DNA of 64,000 bases from Gordonia polyisoprenivorans (GTDB lineage Bacteria > Actinomycetota > Actinomycetes > Mycobacteriales > Mycobacteriaceae): NCBI RefSeq assembly GCF_017654315.1, contig NZ_CP072203.1, positions 3,534,001-3,598,000 on the forward strand, given 5' to 3'. The notes beneath the pieces were generated by a model, which was not told where the DNA came from, did no database searches, and saw only the letters and a program-made list of their open reading frames with translations. Shown piece by piece: positions 19,601 to 28,023 of the stretch (position 1 is the first letter of the stretch; each line of letters begins with the position of its first letter). The position numbers and the translations under genes are program-made.

Positions 19601-22600
19601 CCGGGTAGGCGGGATCGATGGGTACGTAGGCCGCTCCGGCGCGCAGCACGGCGAGAACCGCGATCACCTGATCGGCACCGCGGGGCAGCACCAGTGCCAC
19701 CAGGTCGCCCACCGTGACGCCGTCGGCGACCAGCTGCGACGCGAGTTGCGCACTACGGGAGTCGATCTCGCGGTAGGTCAGGGAGGTCGTGCCGTCGCTG
19801 ATCGCGACCCGGTCCGGGTGTGTCGCCACGGTCGAGGTGAACACCTCGACCAGCGAGGACGGGCCGGGGGAGGATTCGGGTGCGTTCCGGCTCTCGTCCG
19901 GAACCCCCACCGACGCAAGCGCATGCACCGCATCGGGCATGAGGAGCCGGGACAGCCTCCGGTCGGGGTCGGTGGCCAGCGCGTCGAGCACCGCGACGGC
20001 GCGATCGGCGAGCCGGTGTGCGGTGTCGGCGTCGAACAGATCGGTGGCGTATTCCAGTCGCAGTCGCAGTGCACTGCCGTCGCCGGTGTCGGGCAGCCCC
20101 ACGAACTCGTAGGTGAGATCGAACTTGGCCGTCCGGGTGGGCGGGAACAGCGGGGTGGCCTCGAGTCCGGGGAACTCCGGTGCCACGATGGGATCGCGGT
20201 ACTGCACCATGGTCTGGAAGAGCGGGTGCCGGGCCAGCGATCGGGTCGGCGCGAGCGCGGCGACGAGCTGCTCGAACGGCAGATCGGCGTGCGCATACGC
20301 GTCGAGGTCGGCGCTGCGGACACGTGAGAGTACCTGTGCCAGAGTAGGATCTCCGCGCAGATCGGTGCGCAGGGCGAGCGTGTTGACGAACATCCCGATC
20401 AGGTCTTCGGCGGCGGCGTCCCCGCGGCCGGCGATCGGGGTGCCGACCACGATGTCGTCACCCGCACCGGAGGCGGCGAGGCTCAGCGCGACCGCGGCGT
20501 GGACCATCATGAAACGCGAGGTACCCGTTGCTGCCCCGAGACGATCGAGGGCATGGCAGACACCGGGCGGGAGCGTGCGATGAACCTCGGCGCCACGATG
20601 GGACGGTTCGACCGGTCGGGCGCGATCCAGTGGTGGTGCGATCTCGTCGGGTATCCCGTCGAGCGCCTCCCGCCAGTACGAGAGTTGTCCGGCGGCAAGC
20701 GAATGCGGATCGGACTCGTCACCGAGCCGGGCCAGCTGCCGGATCGTGTGGTCGACGAATTGGATCGCCGGGGCGACGGGAACCCGATCACCTCGGTGCT
20801 CGACGGCGGCGCTGTACCCGGCGGCGAGTTCGTCGAACAGTCGTCCCGCCGACCACTCGTCCGCGGCGATGTGGTGCACCGTGATCAGCAACACCGACGA
20901 TGTCGCCGACAGGGCGATCAGGTCGGCGCGCAGTACCCGGTCGCGGGCGAGATCGAAGGGCCGTGCGATGAGCGCGGCCATGACGGTGTCGAGTGCGGCT
21001 GGGTCGTGCTCGAGGCGATGCTCGTCGAGTGTCGTCGCCACCGCATCCGGGGCATCGATGACGGGATGGCCGTCGACGATGCGGGTTCGCAACACCTCGT
21101 GGCGGGTGACGATGCCGTGCAGGGAGCCCCGCAGGGCTTGAGCATCGATCGCGGTGTTCGCGTGGGCGTCGAGTCGAACGGCGAAGGCCACCGTATAGGC
21201 GGAATCGTCGACCCCGGCCTGAAACAGCAGCCGTTGCTGTGCCGGGGACAACGGCAGCGGATCCGGGCGCTCCGCGTCGGTGGGCTCGGACCCGCCGCTG
21301 GTGTCGTCGTCGGCATCCGTGGCGTCGGTGCGGGCGGCAATGGGGAGCAACCCCGCCAGGTCGGCGAGCACCGGGTTGTCGAAGACGTCGGCGACCTGCA
21401 GTGCCCGGCCGGTGGCGACGCGCAACCGGGTCACCATCCTTGTTGCCGAGAGTGAGTGGCCGCCGAGGTCGAAGAAGTTCGCATCGGCGGCCGGTTCGTC
21501 GATGCCGAGGACGTCCCCGGCCGCGGTGACCACGAGTCGTTCGTTGTCGGTCCGCGCCGTGCGGCCGCCGGTGGTCGGAGCGTGGTCCTCGGGGGCGGTC
21601 AGTGCCCGGCGATCCACCTTGCCGCCGGGGGTGAGCGGCAGCTCGTCGAGCACGGTGATCGTCGACGGCAGCATCGCCGCGGGCAGGACCCGATCCAGCG
21701 ACGCCGTGACCGACTCCGGTGCCGCTGTCCCGGAGACGAACGCGTGGATTCGGTGGTGGCCGTCGCGTGTCCGGTTGGCGATCACCGCGGCCTGAGCCAC
21801 GCCGTGCACGGCGGTCAGGGCGGCCTCGACCTCGCCGAGTTCGACTCGCACGCCACGGATCTTGACCTGTGTGTCTCGGCGTCCGAGAAGGCGCAGACGC
21901 CCGGTGGTGTCGATGAGCCCCCGGTCACCGGTCCGATACATCCGTGCACCGCCGGTGACGTCGGCGACGAAGTGGGTGGCCGTCCACTCGGGGTGTGCGC
22001 GATAGCCGCGTCCGAGTTGACCTGCGCCGGAATGTGTCTCGGACACATACACCTCGCCCGCGGTACCCACGGGTACCGGGCGCAGCAGGTGATCGAGGAC
22101 AATGATCCGGGTGCCCGGCACCGGCGTGCCGATGTGGATCGCGCCACCGTGGTCGCGCGCGATCGCGCCCGTCGTCACGTCCCCGGCGACCTCGGAGGAG
22201 CCGTAGGAGTTGACGACCTCACCGGCATGTGGGGTGAGCGCGTCGGCAACGGCCGCGCTCAACGGTTCGCCGGAGACGATCCACCGATCGAGATCCGGTG
22301 CGCGACCGTCCTCGACGACGGTGTGCGCGAGTGAGGGCACGGCGGTGATCTGCCGGACACCGTGGGCGGCAGCGAGTTCGGCGAGTCGGCCGGCGTCGCG
22401 GAGATCGGCGTCGGAGGCGAGAACGACGCTGGCCCCGGCCGATAATGCGCCGAGGAGCTCGGTGGTTCCGTCGATGAAGGCGATCGAACTCTTGGCCAGG
22501 ATCACCGGGGCGGCCCAATCGGTGGCAGCCCAGGAGAGTCGACGGGCCAGGGCACCGGCGGTGCCGACGACCGCCTTCGGCGTACCGGTGGAGCCGGAGG

Positions 22601-24383
22601 TGTAGACCAGGTACGCGGCCGAATCCGGATGTGGCGACACCGGTTCGGTGCCGGCGGCGCGCTCGGTCTGGGTCGGTGCGGTCTGGGTCTGTGCGGTAGG
22701 GGTCGGTGCGGTGCGGGTCAGTGCGGCGGCGAGAGCGTCGTCGACGACGAGATCCGGACGCGAGTCGGTGAGCATGAAGTCCACGCGCGCGCTCGGATAG
22801 GCGGGATCGATCGGCAGGTAGGCGGCGCCGACCCGGAGCACGGCGAGCAGCACGGCGACCAGCTCCGGCGTGCGATGCGCGTGGATCGCGACGATCGATT
22901 CGGTCCCGATGCCGCGCTCCCGGAGCCCGGCGGCCGCACGAGCGGCGGCGCGGTCGAGGTCGCGGCGCGAGACGGCAACCTCGCCGACGAGGAGGGCGAC
23001 CGCGTCACCCTGTTCGGCGGCGAGGCGTCCGATGCGCCGGGCGGGCGGCTCGGCGGCGGTGACGGGTGATCCGCTCACGATGGAAATGTCTCCGCGATCC
23101 GAACGCGGCAGTCGGCCGCGTGGTGTGTCCGGCGCGGCGGTGATGGCCGCGAGCATGCCGAGAAGGCGGTCGAGCAGGTCCGGGTCGGCGCCGCGGTGCT
23201 CGAGCAGGAGTCGGATGTCGGGTTCGTCCTCCACGAGGACCGTTGCGGCGTAGGTGTTCTCGTCCTCGAGGTGGGGTCGGACCGTGCCGCGGGGAAAGCT
23301 CTCGAAGACGAGCAGCGTGTTGAACAGCTCCCCGAGGCCGGTTGCCGCGCCGATGTCACCGAGGGCGGTGTGGTGATGGGGGAGCAGGGCGAGCTGTTCG
23401 CGCTGGAGTCGGCTGATGAGTTCGCCGACGGTCTCGGTGGGTTCGAGCCGGACCCGCACCGGGATCGTGTTGATCAGCATGCCGACCATCTCGTCGACGC
23501 CGGGCAATGCGGGATCGCGGCCCGAGACCACCGCGCCGAAGACGACGTCGTCGGAGTCGTCGAGGTCGGCGAGCACCAGCGCCCACGCGACCTGGATGAG
23601 GGTGTTGGCCGAGGCGCCGACGGATCGTGCGATGGTGCGCAGCCGCCGCGATGCCTCGACACCGAGGGATCGGGAGATCACCCGGGAACGATGTGCGGCA
23701 CCGGGGTCGACCGGCACGAGGGTCGGTGCCTGCAGGCCCGTCAGCGCGCGACGCCACGAGTCCAATCCGCTCGGCAGCGTCGTCCGCCATCGGTGGAAGT
23801 CACTGATGGGAACGACCGGGTCGAGCGGTTCGCCGCGCAGCAGGTGCACGATCTCGTCGACGACGCGATGCAGGGACCACCCGTCGAGGGCCACGTGGTG
23901 GACCACCAGCAGCAGGTGTGCGGTACCGGCGAGCGCGTCGCGGGCGACGACCGCGCGCAGGGGAGGTGCGGTGGTCAAGGGAATCCCTTGACGGCGCAGG
24001 GATTCGCGGAGGCCGTCGGGTCCGCCCGACTCGGCGGGGTCGACGGTGTCGATCCGGACCTCGACGTCGGTGTGCACGCGCGCGACCGGCGCCCCGGTGC
24101 GCCGGCGTGTGAAAGAAGTCCGCAGCATGGCGTGCCGGGCGATCACCGTCTCCAGTGCCGACCTCACCGCCGAGTCGTCGATGACGCCGGGTGCGACGGC
24201 GGCCAGGTCGAGATCGGCGATGATCAGATACGGGTCGTGCGAGTCCTGCTCGCGAGGGCGTGTGGAGTGATAGACGATCGCCTCCTGCACCGACGTCAGC
24301 GGCAGCACGTCCTCGAGGGCCGGCTTGGCCTGCGCGTCAACGCTTTCGGTGACGGCGCCATCTGTTGCCTCCGGTGCGTTCAC
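16677..24383 (-). CDS. Siderophore NRPS, C-A-T-C-A-T-E, 2568 aa
   Basis: Approximate domains: C1 23-440 (HHVALDG at 164), A1 455-955, T1 with LGGHSLS at about 974, C2 1040-1490 (HHIAADE at 1171), A2 1510-2010, T2 with LGGDSII at about 2053, E 2095-2550 (HHLAVDG at 2248 plus ERHGRD). The A2 code reads DFWNVGMVHK, a threonine code, so the module should deliver D-Thr or D-allo-Thr after epimerisation. A1 is atypical. Its A4 motif is FIDGTTELLG, with the Asp one position later than the usual FD, and the A5 region reads SYGSSEVAGDV instead of YGPTE. I cannot assign its substrate. The gene overlaps its upstream and downstream NRPS neighbours by 4 bases (ATGA), so the three are one translationally coupled operon. 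A 15-base repeat expands a loop of A1. Confidence 0.93.
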   Translation of the reverse strand: MNAPEATDGAVTESVDAQAKPALEDVLPLTSVQEAIVYHSTRPREQDSHDPYLIIADLDLAAVAPGVIDDSAVRSALETVIARHAMLRTSFTRRRTGAPVARVHTDVEVRIDTVDPAESGGPDGLRESLRRQGIPLTTAPPLRAVVARDALAGTAHLLLVVHHVALDGWSLHRVVDEIVHLLRGEPLDPVVPISDFHRWRTTLPSGLDSWRRALTGLQAPTLVPVDPGAAHRSRVISRSLGVEASRRLRTIARSVGASANTLIQVAWALVLADLDDSDDVVFGAVVSGRDPALPGVDEMVGMLINTIPVRVRLEPTETVGELISRLQREQLALLPHHHTALGDIGAATGLGELFNTLLVFESFPRGTVRPHLEDENTYAATVLVEDEPDIRLLLEHRGADPDLLDRLLGMLAAITAAPDTPRGRLPRSDRGDISIVSGSPVTAAEPPARRIGRLAAEQGDAVALLVGEVAVSRRDLDRAAARAAAGLRERGIGTESIVAIHAHRTPELVAVLLAVLRVGAAYLPIDPAYPSARVDFMLTDSRPDLVVDDALAAALTRTAPTPTAQTQTAPTQTERAAGTEPVSPHPDSAAYLVYTSGSTGTPKAVVGTAGALARRLSWAATDWAAPVILAKSSIAFIDGTTELLGALSAGASVVLASDADLRDAGRLAELAAAHGVRQITAVPSLAHTVVEDGRAPDLDRWIVSGEPLSAAVADALTPHAGEVVNSYGSSEVAGDVTTGAIARDHGGAIHIGTPVPGTRIIVLDHLLRPVPVGTAGEVYVSETHSGAGQLGRGYRAHPEWTATHFVADVTGGARMYRTGDRGLIDTTGRLRLLGRRDTQVKIRGVRVELGEVEAALTAVHGVAQAAVIANRTRDGHHRIHAFVSGTAAPESVTASLDRVLPAAMLPSTITVLDELPLTPGGKVDRRALTAPEDHAPTTGGRTARTDNERLVVTAAGDVLGIDEPAADANFFDLGGHSLSATRMVTRLRVATGRALQVADVFDNPVLADLAGLLPIAARTDATDADDDTSGGSEPTDAERPDPLPLSPAQQRLLFQAGVDDSAYTVAFAVRLDAHANTAIDAQALRGSLHGIVTRHEVLRTRIVDGHPVIDAPDAVATTLDEHRLEHDPAALDTVMAALIARPFDLARDRVLRADLIALSATSSVLLITVHHIAADEWSAGRLFDELAAGYSAAVEHRGDRVPVAPAIQFVDHTIRQLARLGDESDPHSLAAGQLSYWREALDGIPDEIAPPLDRARPVEPSHRGAEVHRTLPPGVCHALDRLGAATGTSRFMMVHAAVALSLAASGAGDDIVVGTPIAGRGDAAAEDLIGMFVNTLALRTDLRGDPTLAQVLSRVRSADLDAYAHADLPFEQLVAALAPTRSLARHPLFQTMVQYRDPIVAPEFPGLEATPLFPPTRTAKFDLTYEFVGLPDTGDGSALRLRLEYATDLFDADTAHRLADRAVAVLDALATDPDRRLSRLLMPDAVHALASVGVPDESRNAPESSPGPSSLVEVFTSTVATHPDRVAISDGTTSLTYREIDSRSAQLASQLVADGVTVGDLVALVLPRGADQVIAVLAVLRAGAAYVPIDPAYPAERIETILDDARPTLTVDAEYLTRPASDGPPAERSEITIGARHTAYVIFTSGSTGRPKGVRVTHGNACALLASTRGLFDVGADDVWMLFHSYAFDFSVWEMWGALSTGARLVIADRDTTRSPADLAALIAAEGVTVLNQTPSAFAALDATVSSADETGEPLYDNVSGPTSLSSLRYLVFGGEALDPRRLTGFLRRHPGVRAVNMYGITEITVHATHREIDAAAAAHATGSDVGALLPGFTGRLLDRHLRPVPVGVVGELYLSGPQVTTGYLHRPALSATRFVADPTTPGGLAYRTGDLCRHTATGELHYVGRSDLQVKIRGYRIEPGEVSAAISSLPGVADVATIARPGPDGDHRLLAYVVPAEHHPAGTDLTADSVRFALAQRLPDHLVPGAITLIDRIPLTTNGKTDASALPDPVPPAESGAGREPATETERMMQEIFAETLRIDPASIGVDDDFFALGGDSIISTTMVNRARRRGLRITPRDVFAHRSVAGLAGVAEPIVAPSGGAPEDTAAPHSAPTPVALLPIMHRLRELGGTVDRVNQSLVIDTPPDAGTEFLATALQALLDHHDALRMTLSATAGVWGLAVSPPGSVRATDLLVEMPIDAHGTVADTVTVASDAAAARLAPTRGRMLAVTHLRPANDADAGRLILVIHHLAVDGVSRRILIDDLAAFHSDGRLPTGPDASIADHAAAVAVRAGAPELLGELDHWVRVLAPGGDLLPGVPAAGGVVGDQRRHVVVLDVATSRVLVTEAPAAFGVGVTSIFLGALRIAASAVFDTADLIVDTERHGRDTETAGLGVMDLSHTVGWFTTMAPLRLSGPVDDAVDPLGAVRDADRQWHDTPGAGAGYGMLRHLNPQTSAALATMPRASVLLNYLGRFTVGGGGAWQPSAESSSLRALPDPDLGCDHLLEIDVVCRDELDGPVLSATFGYLHRFLSDDAVRRLGEAWADALSTLAALSARDESAFDDSGVPT
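22666..22725. repeat. 15-base in-frame tandem repeat in an A domain
   Basis: Four imperfect 15-base units encode a Thr/Ala/Pro/Gln-rich run (LTRTAPTPTAQTQTAPTQTE) on the minus strand. It lies in the first A domain of the middle NRPS, just before the AYLVYTSGSTGTPK nucleotide-binding motif, in a loop where length varies among A domains. Confidence 0.85.
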
Positions 24384-27300
24384 AGCAGGTCCTCCCCGAT
24401 CAGGTCGTCGAGTTCGTCGGCGTCGATCCCCGCGGTGGTGTGCGCGCGAGGCCGCAGACGCTCACCGGGCGCCGCATCGTCTCTTCGATCGCCGCCCGCC
24501 GATCGGGAGTCGCTCGACGCGACTGCCGCGAGCCGCGCGACGGTCGGATGGTCGAACACGTCGAGTGGCGTGAAATGCACACCCGCGTCGGCCGCGCGTA
24601 CGACCACACGAACGGCGGTGAGGCTGTCACCGCCGAGCATGAAGAAGTCGTCATCGGCACCGACGTCGCCGACCCCGAGGACCTCGCCGACGATCCCGGC
24701 GAGGAGACGTTCGGTGTCGGTGACCGGGGCGCGACCATGGCCGGTCAGAGCCCCGAAGTCCGGTGCGGGCAGGGCAGTGCGATCGACCTTGCCGTTGGGG
24801 GTCAGCGGGATCGCGTCGAGCACCTGTACGGTGGCCGGGATCATGTAGTCGGGCACTCGCCGGGCCAGGTGTGAACGCAGCGCCAACGGGTCGATCCCGG
24901 AGTCCGTTGCGGGGGTCGCGTAGGCAACCAGCCGACCGTGTCGATCCACCACGACGGCGCGCTCGATCGAATCGTGCTCTGCCAGTGCGGTTTCGATGTC
25001 ACCGAGCTCGATCCGGAAACCGCGGATCTTGACCTGGTGGTCGGTGCGACCGAGGCATTCGATCTGTCCCGCTGTCCGGCTGGGTCGCGCTGTCCGACTG
25101 TGTTCCCCTGTCCGACGGCGAGCCAGATCGCCGGTGCGGTACATGCGTGACCCGGGCGCCCCGAACGGGTCGGCGAGAAAACGAGTGGCGGTGAGCCCGG
25201 CCCGCCGGTGGTATCCGCGGGCCAGACCCGCACCGGCGAGATACAGTTCGCCGATCGCGTCGTCGGGGACCGGGCGCAGGGTGGCGTCGAGGATGCGGAC
25301 CCCGGTATTGGCGATAGGGGAGCCGATCACGATCGCGCGTTCATCGACCACCGGCGCGGTGGTCGACCAGACCGTGGTCTCGGTGGGCCCGTACACGTTG
25401 CGTACCGACGCCGCCGCACCGATTAGGCCGACGGCGACGTCGGTGGGAAGTGCCTCCCCGCCGACGAGAACGTGCACCCCGTGGAGGGCGTCGGCGTGTC
25501 CGGAATCCAGGAGCGCCGACCACAACGACGGGGTGGCCTGCATGTGATCGATACGGTGGGTGCGCAGCAGTGCCGCGAGCCGTCCGGGATCGTGGACATC
25601 ATCGGCGTCGGCGAGCACCACCGTCGCGCCCGCGGCAAGGGGGACAAGGGTTTCCACGAGGGCGATGTCGAAGGAGATGGTCGTGACCGACAGCACCGAT
25701 CGACCCGGGCGGTAACCGATCTCGTCGATCATCGCGTCGGTGAGGTTGCGTAGTGCGCCGTGGTCGACGACGACACCCTTGGGGTTTCCGGTCGAGCCCG
25801 AGGTGTAGATGACGTAGGCGGGATCGCCGTCCCGACCGCCGACGCGACCGGCGCGCCGGGTCGACGGTGCGGCGTGTTCCCGGAGCCGACGGACAACCAC
25901 CCCGCCGGGTCCCGGCTCGACGACGGCAATCGGGTCGGCGTCGGCGAGGGTCGCCGAGATCCGCTCGGCGGGAAAACCCGGATCGAGCGGCAGGAATGCC
26001 GCACCGCTGCGATGGACGGCGAGGAGCGCGACAACGAGATCCACCCCGCGGGGTAGGGCGACGGCGACGATGTCCTCGGCATCGAGAGCGCCGAGCTCGT
26101 CGGACACCGAGGCGACACGGGCGCGCAGTTCATGATGGTCGATCCGTTGCGTGCCGCAGATGAGCGCGACCGCGTCCCCGGGTTGGGCGGCGATCCGATC
26201 GAACAGAGACGTCACACCGATCGGGGTGCTGGTCCGGGCGTCCTCATCACGGATTCGGGCCGCGAGGCGCTCGTCGGCAGCGCCGTCCAGCGCGACCGCG
26301 CCGATGCCCACGGTGGGCCCAGAATCGGGGCGCACAGCGTCGATGGTGCGGGCCGCCGCCTCGGCGAATTCGGCTATGCTGCCGACGATTTCGTCGACGC
26401 GCTGTGGTGGGTACAGGTCGGCGTCGGCGTCGAGGACCAATTCGAGATCGCCGTCGAGATCGGCGGCGGTGATCGCCATGTCGACGAGCGGACCCCGGGC
26501 CAGCGACCGCACGTCGGCGACATGCCCGCCGACGGTGACGGTCGCCGAGAACGGCTTGATGTTGAGCGTGGGACCGGTCGCGCCGTCGACGCCTCGTCGC
26601 CGCAGGTCCCGGACGATGTCCTCGCCACGGTATCGCGCGTGGGGGGAGACGGCACGCAGGCGGTCGGTGACCCCGGCAGCGATGTCGGCGATCGAGCGGT
26701 GTGCGGGCGTGTGGACACGCAACGGAATCACGTTGACCGTCGAGCACGCGCAATTGGCCACGGGGGAGCCGAGCCGGTTCATCATCGGGAAGCCGAGCAC
26801 GACGTCGTCGGTGCCCGCGAGCCGCCCGCAGAAGGCGGCGATGACGGCGGTCAGGGTCGACGGATTCCGGGTGAGTGCTCCGAGCGCGGGAATCACCGTG
26901 CGGCGGGTGAGGATTCGCGAGGCGACCCGATGACCGCGCGGGCGGTCCGACAGTGTCAAGGGCGCCGTGATCCCGGCCAGTTGGTCGGCCCAGAAGGTGC
27001 GGTCGTCGACTCCTGCTGCGTCGACTCCTGCTGCGTCGAGTCCATCGGGCAGGTCGGTGACCGATCGGAGTCGGCGCGGATCGGCCGGATCGTCGTAGAG
27101 GTGGCCGATGCGGCGGGTCAGGAGGCCGAGCCCGTAGGCGTCGAGGACCAGGTGGTGAGCCACGATGAGCAGGGCGATCCGGTCGCCGGCGCACACGATC
27201 TCGATGCGGGCACAGGGGCCGGTCCGCGGATCGATGGACCCTGCGACGACGCTGCGCGCGTATTCGAGTGGCGCGTCGGCGTCGCCGTCGCCTCGGAGGT

Positions 27301-27595
27301 CGATGCGGGTGACCGGCACCGGGTCCCCGAGGACGAAGCGCAGGCCCGAGTCCGTCTCGGAGTCGGTGGTGGGGGTGGGCTCGACGAATCGGGCACGGAG
27401 CAGATCCGCTTCCGTGACCGCCGCCGCGACGGCGGCGGTCAGCCTGTCGAGGTCGGGCGCGGAACGGAATTCGACGAGCTGACCGATCGTGAACACCGCA
27501 GACGTCCCGACCACCGACTGCGCGGCCCACAGCCCCAAAGCGGCCGCGGACGCGGGGTACGAAGGCTCGCGAGCGGCGAGATCGAGCTCAAGCAT
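24380..27595 (-). CDS. First siderophore NRPS, C-A-T, predicted glycine module, 1071 aa
   Basis: Domains: C 15-440, A 450-935, T with LGGDSL at about residue 983, then a short acidic tail ending DELDDLIGEDLL that could dock to the next NRPS. The C domain opens ALGLWAAQ and ends its active site as HHLVLDAYG, a starter-like type similar to the DhbF/EntF class that accepts an aryl group from a carrier protein. The Asp-Gly is Asp-Ala here. The A code reads DIVQLGVVWK, close to the DhbF glycine code DILQLGLIWK. The simplest reading is that this module makes (chloro)DHB-Gly. It is the first gene of the operon. The ATG at 27593-27595 has no Shine-Dalgarno and an iron box lies one base upstream, so the transcript is probably leaderless. 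Confidence 0.92.
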   Translation of the reverse strand: MLELDLAAREPSYPASAAALGLWAAQSVVGTSAVFTIGQLVEFRSAPDLDRLTAAVAAAVTEADLLRARFVEPTPTTDSETDSGLRFVLGDPVPVTRIDLRGDGDADAPLEYARSVVAGSIDPRTGPCARIEIVCAGDRIALLIVAHHLVLDAYGLGLLTRRIGHLYDDPADPRRLRSVTDLPDGLDAAGVDAAGVDDRTFWADQLAGITAPLTLSDRPRGHRVASRILTRRTVIPALGALTRNPSTLTAVIAAFCGRLAGTDDVVLGFPMMNRLGSPVANCACSTVNVIPLRVHTPAHRSIADIAAGVTDRLRAVSPHARYRGEDIVRDLRRRGVDGATGPTLNIKPFSATVTVGGHVADVRSLARGPLVDMAITAADLDGDLELVLDADADLYPPQRVDEIVGSIAEFAEAAARTIDAVRPDSGPTVGIGAVALDGAADERLAARIRDEDARTSTPIGVTSLFDRIAAQPGDAVALICGTQRIDHHELRARVASVSDELGALDAEDIVAVALPRGVDLVVALLAVHRSGAAFLPLDPGFPAERISATLADADPIAVVEPGPGGVVVRRLREHAAPSTRRAGRVGGRDGDPAYVIYTSGSTGNPKGVVVDHGALRNLTDAMIDEIGYRPGRSVLSVTTISFDIALVETLVPLAAGATVVLADADDVHDPGRLAALLRTHRIDHMQATPSLWSALLDSGHADALHGVHVLVGGEALPTDVAVGLIGAAASVRNVYGPTETTVWSTTAPVVDERAIVIGSPIANTGVRILDATLRPVPDDAIGELYLAGAGLARGYHRRAGLTATRFLADPFGAPGSRMYRTGDLARRRTGEHSRTARPSRTAGQIECLGRTDHQVKIRGFRIELGDIETALAEHDSIERAVVVDRHGRLVAYATPATDSGIDPLALRSHLARRVPDYMIPATVQVLDAIPLTPNGKVDRTALPAPDFGALTGHGRAPVTDTERLLAGIVGEVLGVGDVGADDDFFMLGGDSLTAVRVVVRAADAGVHFTPLDVFDHPTVARLAAVASSDSRSAGGDRRDDAAPGERLRPRAHTTAGIDADELDDLIGEDLL
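27005..27037. repeat. 15-base in-frame direct repeat in the first NRPS
   Basis: Two identical 15-base units plus a fragment encode DAAGV repeats (LDAAGVDAAGVDD) on the minus strand, in the linker in the middle of the C domain before TFWADQL. Confidence 0.75.
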
Positions 27596-27596
27596 G

Positions 27597-27615
27597 ATAG
27601 GAGAGCCTACCCTTG
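27597..27615. promoter_or_regulatory. Proximal iron box of the NRPS operon
   Basis: Read on the minus strand, CAAGGGTAGGCTCTCCTAT matches the IdeR consensus at 13 of 19 positions. It lies one base upstream of the first NRPS start codon. A perfect 6-base inverted repeat with a 4-base loop (CCTTGC TTAG GCAAGG, 27611-27626) overlaps its far end. Bound repressor would cover the promoter of a leaderless transcript. Confidence 0.6.
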
Positions 27616-27666
27616 CTTAGGCAAGGATCATCACACGGGACGCCCGACTCGGAGCGCGCGTTGAAA

Positions 27667-27685
27667 TTAGGCCAGGCTAAGCTAC
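27667..27685. promoter_or_regulatory. Distal iron box, toward the carrier protein-halogenase operon
   Basis: TTAGGCCAGGCTAAGCTAC matches the IdeR consensus at 15 of 19 positions, including the central AGGCTAA. It lies 86 bases upstream of the aryl carrier protein start and 71 bases from the first NRPS start. With the proximal box it probably makes both divergent operons iron-repressed. Confidence 0.78.
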
Positions 27686-27771
27686 TGTAGCGACCGCGGA
27701 CGGTGCCTCGCTCACCGTACCGACCCACGATCCCACCGCATCCGGTGGCCGTACGAAGTGAGGATCTGCCC

Positions 27772-28023
27772 ATGGCATCTGTGGATGCAGTTGTGACCCG
27801 CGACCGGATCATCGGCGACATCGCCGAGATCCTCGACGTTCCCGCCGCCGAGATCACCGACGACACCAACGTTCTCGACATCGGCCTGGATTCGGTGCGG
27901 TTGATGTCGTTGATCGAGCGGTGGCGCGCCGCAGGTGCGACGCGCGCCGATCTGGTGGCGTTGGCCGCCGACCCGGTGGTCGGATCCTGGGTGCGCGAAC
28001 TGTCGATGGAGCAGGCCCGATGA
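27772..28023 (+). CDS. Freestanding aryl carrier protein (ArCP)
   Basis: An 83-residue carrier protein resembling the C-terminal ArCP domain of EntB/DhbB. It has a [11 protein letters not shown] first helix and the phosphopantetheine site [10 protein letters not shown] with Ser41. It ends in a GSWVREL segment like the last helix of aryl carriers. The ATG at 27772 has an upstream GTGAGGA Shine-Dalgarno; an in-frame upstream start at 27703 would add a low-complexity leader and is not favoured. It overlaps the halogenase start by 4 bases (ATGA). The expected role is to carry DHB loaded by DhbE and present it first to the halogenase, then to a starter C domain. Its coupling to the halogenase, rather than to dhbB, suggests that halogenation occurs on the tethered substrate. 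Confidence 0.88.
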   Translation: MASVDAVVTRDRIIGDIAEILDVPAAEITDDTNVLDIGLDSVRLMSLIERWRAAGATRADLVALAADPVVGSWVRELSMEQAR

